Assembly (NCBI GenBank): GCA_022819905.1
Contig: JAJEGJ010000070.1
Span: 1 to 33,545 of the forward strand
DNA from: Alphaproteobacteria bacterium
GTDB lineage: Bacteria; Pseudomonadota; Alphaproteobacteria; TMED109
Direction of reading: 5' to 3'
Length of the DNA: 33,545 nt
Part shown: piece after piece, positions 31,001 through 33,545 of the stretch
How the letters are laid out: every line of letters begins with the position of its first letter
How positions within the stretch are numbered: position 1 is the stretch's first letter
Program-made: the position numbers and the translations under genes
Notes under the pieces: generated by a model
What the model saw: only the letters and a program-made list of their open reading frames with translations
Database searches by the model: none
What the model was told of the DNA's origin: nothing

Positions 31001-33545
31001 CGCACGACCTGACGGTGCAGGTGTTCGTCCGGGATGCCGGGAGCAGGTCGGACTTCGTGCTCAGGCAGCATGAGGGCCTCCAGCACGTGCAGATCCGGGG
31101 CGGCGAGGGCGAGACGGTCCTGGGGGTGCCGACCCAGGACGACGCCGTGGACGAGCCGGACCACTCGGTGGGGGTGGACATCCGCGGCACCGACCGGGGC
31201 CGGAACGGCGGGGGCTGGAGCATCCCCGGCGGCCGGTACGAGAACGCGGCGGTGCAGGTGCGCGACAACGACGGGCCGCCGTCGGTGCCGGACTACGTGA
31301 TACCGGGGGTGAAGGTGACGGGCTTCGTCAGCGACTCCAGCCCCCGGCGGACGCAGGATGCGTATCCGGGGGAATGGGCTTATTTCCTGTGGGAGTTCGT
31401 GCTCGAGCAGGACGGCCACGGCAACGACGTCTACCCGGCGGCGCACCGCCAGCGGATGAATGTCAGCGGCGAGGTCGTCTCGTCCGTGCGCGGCCGGCTC
31501 TTCGGCGGCAGCCTCGGGCTCTCCATGGGCGAGCACAACCGGAGCTTCGGGGTGGCGGTCAAGGCGGTGCCGGGCGAGACGCTCACCGCGCGGGTGCTGC
31601 CGGCGGGCTACCGCGCCTGGTACAGCCCCGAACGCCCGAAGGTGCTGGACTACCGGGTGGTCGCGCCGTCGAGCCACGGCATCGACGTGGCGCTCAAGCG
31701 CCCGGGGACGGAGGCGGCGGTCCCGCCGGTGCTGACGCTCGCCCCCGATGCGGGCTCGGTGACGGAGGGCGGCACGGCGTCGTTCACCATCACCGCCGAC
31801 AGGGCGCCGCAGCAGGACGTCACGGTGCACGTGACGGCCGAGCAGAGCATGGGCGCGGGCGCCGACAGGATCGCCGTCGGGCGCGCCGAGCCGGTGCTGC
31901 TGAGGGCGGGCGAGACGTCCGTGACCTGGCGCTTCACGGCGTATTCGGACGACCGGGCGCGCGCCCACGGCACGATCGAGGCGCGCATCGACCCGGGCCC
32001 CTACAAGGTGGGCGTGCCGTCCACGGCGACGGTGACGCTGCTCGACGACGACGGCACGCCCGCGCCGCCGAACCTGGGCGGGACGACCCCGCCGGGGGTG
32101 GACCCGGCGCTGGTGGCGAAGGTGCGGAGCTACGCGGCGGAGACGCATCACGGCGCCGCGCATGTGCACCGCTGGAAGCGTGTGCTGGTGGCGTTCGGGG
32201 TGGAGTCGTATCCGGGCGTCGCCCCGATGACGGTGGCGGAGGCGCAGGCCCTCGCGGGGCTGCCGCGCTGGGTGCCGATCCCCGCGGCGATCCAGGCGGT
32301 CGAGGACGCGAAGGCGCAGGCCCCGGACGGGACGCCGCGGACGGCGCCGGAGGTGGACCCGGCGACGGGGGTGGACCCGGCGCTGGTGGCGAAGGTGCGC
32401 GGCTACGCGGCGGAGACGCATTACGGCGCCGCGCACGTGCACCGCTGGAAGCGTGTGCTGGTGGCGTTCGGGGTGGAGTCCTATCCGGGCGTCGCCCCGA
32501 TGACGGTGGCGGAGGCGCGGGCCCGCGCCAACCTGCCGCGCTGGGCGCCGATCCCCGCGGCGATCCAGGCGGTCGAGGACGCGAAGGCGCAGCAGCCGCA
32601 GCAGCCGGTCGTCGAGCCGGCGGTGACGGTCGCGGCGGGCGCGTCGCCCGTGACCGAGGGCGGCGATGCGGTCTTCACCATCACGGCAACGCCGGCCCCG
32701 TCGGCGCCGCTCGCGGTGACGGTGGCGGTGGCCGCCGACGGCGACTGGGGCGTCTCTGCCGGCGACCGGACGGTGACGATCCCGGCCTCCGGCAGCGCCA
32801 CGCTGACGCTGGCGACGGCGGACGACACGGCGGACGAGCCGGACGGCTCGGTGAGCGCGACGGTGAAGGACGGCAGCGGCTACACGGTGGGCGCGCCCGC
32901 TTCGGGCAGCGTCGTCATCCGGGACGATGACGATCCGCCGCCGGCGGTCGAGCCCGCGGTGACCATCGCGGCGGGCGCGTCGCCGGTGACCGAGGGCGGC
33001 GATGCCGTCTTCACGATCACGGCAACGCCGGCCCCGTCGGCGCCGCTCGCGGTGACCGTGGCGGTGGCCGCCGACGGCGCCTGGGGCGTCGCCGCCGGCG
33101 AGCGCACGGTGACGATCCCGGCATCCGGCAGCGCCACGCTGACGCTGGCGACGGCGGACGATGCCGCGGACGAGCCGGACGGCTCGGTGAGCGCGGCGGT
33201 GAAGGACGGCAACGGCTACGCGCCGGGTTCGCCCGCTTCCGCGACCGTCGCGGTCCGCGACAATGACGAGCCGGCGGTCGCCATTACGGCGGGCGCGTCG
33301 CCGGTGACGGAAGGCGGCGATGCGGTCTTCACGATCACGGCAACGCCGGCCCCGCACGCGCCGCTCGCGGTGACCGTGGCGGTGGCGGCCGACGGCGACT
33401 GGGGCGTGGCCGCCGGCGAGCGCACGGTGACCATTCCGGCGACCGGCAGCGCCGTGCTGACGCTGGCGACGGCGGACGACGCCGCGGTCGAGCCGGACGG
33501 CTCGGTGAGCGCGACGGTGAAGGACGGCAGCGGCTACAGCGTCGG
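22072..33545 (+). CDS. Giant exported Calx-beta repeat protein (3' end beyond window)
   Basis: One frame is open from ATG 22072 to the window end, at least 3,824 residues. A long basic leader (about 58 residues) precedes a signal core 'PVLAAALLALPLLAGLAPG' with likely cleavage after 'AQA' at residue 79. The rest is a chain of beta-sandwich modules with 'VTEGG..' starts and 'DDD/DND' ends. Residues 631-741 are a textbook Calx-beta domain ('GGSDYTATSGTLTW', 'DDSLHETSEAFRVSL', 'ILDND'). Such domains bind calcium and occur in very large adhesins and surface proteins. Several segments are long duplications listed separately; two non-Calx modules lie near 31288-31725 and 32098-32592. The sorting or outer-membrane C-terminus is not visible, so the secretion route is unknown. 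GTG 22063 is an alternative start; no strong ribosome binding site is seen. Confidence 0.9.
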   Translation, partial: MRVPAWLRGSRRPSSPPESSRSASAGRRLAASGNSQPSFRHYARLIAGAHHFSRWPRPVLAAALLALPLLAGLAPGAQAQTTPSLTITPDEVEASAFAGSNTVTLTLTPVNRTFLGAGAGNNVGGNFGTSITTLFHADDFPSTANTFPGTALRFSSTGLGNITLTGAPTGLTITAGRLLARQTNHRNAEITLSYSGAAITSDTVVTVAVDAFLIRKSDGSGDHGPALSATFTLKAATASTEPEITIAAGTSPVTEGTAATYTLTASPAPTSNLDVEVTVADAPNADFVTAANQGTKTVRIPSGSTTATVTVPTDNGTPQTPETTDEPNGPVKVTVETGTGYTVGTADEASVTVNDNDATTVTLTGVRTATVERPGNIGNQAGRFSINLNRALRAGEVLVIPFQFSGGTLGTDFRLQRLNAVTGVAYNANTGVVTFTGSAGGSNTNQHFWFIAENDADRADESIGITVPGSSESGTPRMTATGLGGGASGSGSVTITVNDDDPAPTLSIVPNKVTVLEGGAARTYTVALANDPRADVTVTAATRGGGAAAVQLRTDGAWASSATLSFTGGGSGNWGTAQTVEVRGTPNDGNTDPETVTVSNTVTVPTNSFNRYHGARADVTVSVADAQGTQALVGFSETAVSINEGDGDLVLTVTKTGNPAAAVAYATADVTASGGSDYTATSGTLTWAAGDSASQTITVPILDDSLHETSEAFRVSLSSVAGTPTVIVDSGHTATILDNDAAPTAVTLSLNPTSVSEGAGATTVTVTATVGGTTRWRDARTVRVSVAGSGGTSVVGHTAVADFDLVIPGGDATATETFELTPTDDGTETNDETITVSGTLTDVTVASADLTIEDDDGVVVVPTVALTVSGGGSVTEGGTLTITATRSEANASGAALVIPIRVKTGDTTAQGADYSFPASISIADGEATGTATFTASQDTGDEPPETVTVELGAVPSGTVAGSPREVAITIADDDATEVTLAGAGGDVTEGRTKEITITLGRGLVSGETLPVPLVFGSAAGDATRGTDYTLACPDTLPTGVTCTNLNSGANPRVTFTGPSNGMTAASVTLTLTATPDSTVETGGETVDIDLGTLNASSGTGLGGGASGTDNLADFDIVDPATADGVTVSESTLALTEGHATDGTKTYTVRLATDPGAGATVTVTAMSGDTTSATVSPGSYSFTGGGSGTWGTARTFTVTAVEDGDTAGETFNVTHTATASPTSNDYHQISVDPVAVTVTDAGSGVIVDPQTLDVRENGGTATYSIRLLSAPGGPVTITPDSSDDSHATVSGALTFNNGNWATAQDVTVTAAGAATDTATITNPITTGTTAYPTTTSVDDVEVTLTADARPVVSIAAGDPVTEGTDAEFTVTVDPAPASGQSLTVRLLVIDGGGDRVDAADIGPKTVTVDDSGSAVHSVPTQGDGNDTRNGAVAAAVVPPDDAPYRRANGDYVSVVILDDDPTSVTLARSGTGAILEEGGTATVTVTLGRRMFSGESVTVPLTVTGAGIGAGDYTLTLAPGSNLNTGVALDTTDPHSAAQPAVTFTGHGVNTVQVATLTLTAVGDEADEGTSETLTVGFGADARAVMSNLDRASGTGTGGTTPTGTAVVEIADNDDPAVADGVTVSETSLALTEGHATDGTKTYTVRLATDPGSGVTVTVTPTSGDTTSATVSPASYSFTGGGSGTWGTAQTFTVTALEDGDTANEAFNITHAAVAPSGNAYNAISIPAVAVTVTDAGSGVIVDPQTLDVRENGGTATYSIRLLSAPGGPVTITPRSGDTSHATVSGAISFTDSDWQTPKDVTVTAAGAATDEATITNPITTGTTAYPTTTSVDDVEVTLTSDARSLLTLSLSSTGGAEGSTGYTDIDVTVTRPTPVGGPADVFYELCFSGTATRDENGTKTAAEDYQVLNYSSGNAVQTAWGTGARSGCVGNNNVGLPTDAPSQTWKIRVFGDAATEPDETVVVTLRAGATNPLPDGWGISGAGNPATYTIDDAGTGPEVSIGLPSVEGVSRRSGDNALPYEESAETVTFNVSADPAPASDLEVCLAVTETGGDRIASSAKGTGLTVTIPAGTLSVEYDIAWTDTAADDRDSVVTLTALAPSHSACSETGYTVSATEDSDLAVIVDDEQTEVTLAATDAAMTEADAADTAEVTVTLGRRLYAGEVVVAQVDLSTSTGARLPDHATPDFAVSAAGSGVALAGASTVAPQVTFTGHDTNTVRTATLTFTPVAGRADADTTDETVTAALATNAVLGGLSGTNVGGGVTRASGWSADLTIEDRPQVTLTVSGGGSVTEGGSLTVTATRSQANPDTSTLFIPIRIKTADTTAQPGDYAFPHTTIGIASGATSGTRTFTAIDDSADEPAETVVIELGTLPAGTVVGAAGEVEITIGDGDATTVVLAGPDGNVTEGDTKEFTVTLGRGLVDGEALAVPLAFAGTATRGTDYTTACPGTPPTGVVCTDLNNVGGGNNPRVTFTGPASGMAATSVTLTLTAATDSISENGGESVEIDLGTLDANSGTGLGGGASGTDSLDDFDIVDAVIPTVALTVSGGGSVTEGQTLTLTATRSAANASGAALAIPIRVKTADTTAQSADYSFPTSISIANNATTGTATFTANQDTGDEPAETVTVELHSLPSGTAAGSPGEAAITIADDDATAVTLAGPPGDVTEGDTKEITVTLGRGLVDGEILPVPLAFAGAATRGTDYTTACPGTLPTGVACDNLNSGVNPRVTFTGPANGMTATSVTLTLTAATDSATEAGGESVEIGLGTLNANSGTGLGGGASATDSLADFRILDPVLTLLSLDVSSSGGAEGDAGHTDIDVTVSKPAGSADAFYELCFSGSATRDEDGAKTAAEDYQVLSRSAGNPVQTGWGGGARAGCAGLGGSVPMTSDRHTWKLRVFGDTAPEPSETVVVTLRQSAANPLPQGWGIDGADNPFTYTIADDEQAPPCSNCVWVTGGPDIEEGGVAEFTVRANPVPAHDLTVQVFVRDAGSRSDFVLRQHEGLQHVQIRGGEGETVLGVPTQDDAVDEPDHSVGVDIRGTDRGRNGGGWSIPGGRYENAAVQVRDNDGPPSVPDYVIPGVKVTGFVSDSSPRRTQDAYPGEWAYFLWEFVLEQDGHGNDVYPAAHRQRMNVSGEVVSSVRGRLFGGSLGLSMGEHNRSFGVAVKAVPGETLTARVLPAGYRAWYSPERPKVLDYRVVAPSSHGIDVALKRPGTEAAVPPVLTLAPDAGSVTEGGTASFTITADRAPQQDVTVHVTAEQSMGAGADRIAVGRAEPVLLRAGETSVTWRFTAYSDDRARAHGTIEARIDPGPYKVGVPSTATVTLLDDDGTPAPPNLGGTTPPGVDPALVAKVRSYAAETHHGAAHVHRWKRVLVAFGVESYPGVAPMTVAEAQALAGLPRWVPIPAAIQAVEDAKAQAPDGTPRTAPEVDPATGVDPALVAKVRGYAAETHYGAAHVHRWKRVLVAFGVESYPGVAPMTVAEARARANLPRWAPIPAAIQAVEDAKAQQPQQPVVEPAVTVAAGASPVTEGGDAVFTITATPAPSAPLAVTVAVAADGDWGVSAGDRTVTIPASGSATLTLATADDTADEPDGSVSATVKDGSGYTVGAPASGSVVIRDDDDPPPAVEPAVTIAAGASPVTEGGDAVFTITATPAPSAPLAVTVAVAADGAWGVAAGERTVTIPASGSATLTLATADDAADEPDGSVSAAVKDGNGYAPGSPASATVAVRDNDEPAVAITAGASPVTEGGDAVFTITATPAPHAPLAVTVAVAADGDWGVAAGERTVTIPATGSAVLTLATADDAAVEPDGSVSATVKDGSGYSV
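24661..25425 (+). repeat. Long repeat A, copy 1 (255 codons)
   Basis: This runs from 'VALTVSGGGSVTEGGTLTIT' to 'LADFDIVD' and spans about two Calx-type modules, including the cysteine pair in 'LACPDTLPTGVTCTNLNS'. Near-identical copies are at 28912-29679 and 29695-30450. Confidence 0.85.
25438..26115 (+). repeat. Long repeat B, copy 1 (226 codons)
   Basis: This runs from 'DGVTVSESTLALTEGHATDG' to 'DVEVTLTADAR'. It includes 'SYSFTGGGSGTWGTARTFTV' and 'GVIVDPQTLDVRENGGTATY'. The second copy is at 26926-27600. Confidence 0.85.
26926..27600 (+). repeat. Long repeat B, copy 2 (225 codons)
   Basis: This matches 25438-26115 over its whole length at protein and largely DNA level. The main differences lie in the central part ('HAAVAPSGNAYNAISIPAV' against 'HTATASPTSNDYHQISVDPV'). 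Confidence 0.85.
27604..28047 (+). repeat. Long repeat C, copy 1 (148 codons)
   Basis: This module contains 'FYELCFSGTATRDENGTKTA' and 'WKIRVFGDAATEPDETVVVT' and ends 'TYTIDD'. The cysteine in 'YELCF' and a later one in 'ARSGCVG' are kept in copy 2 at 30457-30897. Confidence 0.8.
28912..29679 (+). repeat. Long repeat A, copy 2 (256 codons)
   Basis: This copy starts 'VTLTVSGGGSVTEGGSLTVT' and ends 'LDDFDIVD'. It lies 15 bases before copy 3, so copies 2 and 3 form a tandem pair. Confidence 0.85.
29695..30450 (+). repeat. Long repeat A, copy 3 (252 codons)
   Basis: This copy starts 'VALTVSGGGSVTEGQTLTLT' and ends 'LADFRILD'. It keeps the cysteine pair 'TACPGTLPTGVACDNLNS'. It is followed at once by repeat C copy 2. 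Confidence 0.85.
30457..30897 (+). repeat. Long repeat C, copy 2 (147 codons)
   Basis: This matches 27604-28047, with 'FYELCFSGSATRDEDGAKTA' and 'WKLRVFGDTAPEPSETVVVT'. Both cysteines are retained. Confidence 0.8.
31288..31725 (+). other. Unassigned non-Calx domain inside the giant protein
   Basis: About 146 residues of different character interrupt the Calx-like chain: richer in aromatic and charged residues, with 'WAYFLWEFVLEQDGHGNDVY', 'GSLGLSMGEHNRSFGVAVK' and 'RAWYSPERPKVLDYRV'. I do not recognise the domain. It occurs once in the window. Confidence 0.6.
32098..32370 (+). repeat. Repeat D, copy 1: His/Trp-containing helical module
   Basis: This is a 273-bp unit with a core of about 74 residues: 'VDPALVAKVRSYAAETHHGA' then 'AHVHRWKRVLVAFGV' and 'PMTVAEAQALAGLPRW'. 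It looks helical and is not a Calx-beta domain. The copy at 32371 is almost identical in DNA; the linker after the core differs. Confidence 0.85.
32371..32592 (+). repeat. Repeat D, copy 2
   Basis: This is the second copy of the helical module ('VDPALVAKVRGYAAETHYGA', 'AHVHRWKRVLVAFGV'). It directly follows the first and differs at only scattered bases over the core. Confidence 0.85.
32614..33545 (+). repeat. Repeat E: three tandem Calx-like units
   Basis: Units begin at 32614, 32950 and 33268 (336 and 318 bp apart), and the third runs off the window. Each reads 'GASPVTEGGDAVFTITATPA', then 'VTVAVAADG.WGV.AG' and 'TVTIPA.GSA.LTLATADD'. The DNA is nearly identical over long stretches, which points to recent expansion or gene conversion. 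More units are likely beyond the edge. Confidence 0.88.

Noticed and set aside
24259-33357. Minus-strand open frame of about 3,000 codons
   Set aside because: It lies exactly opposite the giant Calx-beta gene, translates to an Arg/His/Val-rich low-complexity string with no domain, and arises because the sense strand avoids codons that would read as stops on the other strand.

Overview
The window is GC-rich chromosomal DNA from a proteobacterium, most likely an alphaproteobacterium. That placement is an inference from gene content (lanthanide-type methanol dehydrogenase cluster, dgoKA, PhyH-type dioxygenase, HigBA/VapB modules, giant Calx-beta surface protein) and was not tested by phylogeny. 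No rRNA or tRNA gene was recognised.

Layout. (1) 1-336: the 3' end of an EmrA/HlyD-type efflux adaptor, followed by a stub of its DHA2-family permease. (2) 483-9110: a mixed catabolic and transport block. It holds a PPOX-family flavoprotein, the dgoK-dgoA pair for 2-keto-3-deoxygalactonate, an orphan YejA-like peptide-binding protein, a crotonase-fold protein without the usual catalytic glutamates, a PhyH-like dioxygenase and a divergent MFS transporter. (3) 9175-9798: a complete HigB-HigA toxin-antitoxin operon with a visible promoter and operator. (4) 10086-11753: an acyl-CoA synthetase. (5) 11945-19455: a methanol (alcohol) oxidation island. It has XoxF with the lanthanide-type Asp pair, cytochrome XoxG, XoxJ, and a set of quinoprotein-associated periplasmic accessories: SoxYZ-like carrier, SoxH-like metallohydrolase, Cys-Trp motif rhodanese-like protein, DUF3280-like protein and a small cysteine-containing secreted protein. 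A strong terminator separates xoxF from the translationally coupled xoxG-xoxJ.

(6) 19456-22071 is a zone of gene decay and rearrangement. It contains a VapB antitoxin with its own promoter and palindrome but a vapC cut off after six codons, an AT-rich stretch ending in a CRISPR-repeat-like sequence, a small HTH (AlpA/excisionase-like) protein, and a response-regulator pseudogene abutting an HU pseudogene head to head, each with a one-base frameshift. (7) 22072 to the window end is one uninterrupted reading frame of at least 3,824 codons for an exported Calx-beta repeat protein. It is built from long segmental duplications and a duplicated non-Calx module, and is preceded by a tandem 8-bp repeat directly downstream of a TATAAT box. 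Long open frames on the other strand and frames across this gene are compositional shadows.

In the oxidation island, XoxF should oxidise methanol in the periplasm with PQQ and a lanthanide, pass electrons to XoxG, and be helped by XoxJ; the other accessories form the quinoprotein-associated set known from sequence families, with poorly defined roles. The most unusual items are the giant protein with its repeat-bearing leader, the decay zone with truncated toxin and fused pseudogenes, and the breadth of accessory genes around xoxF.
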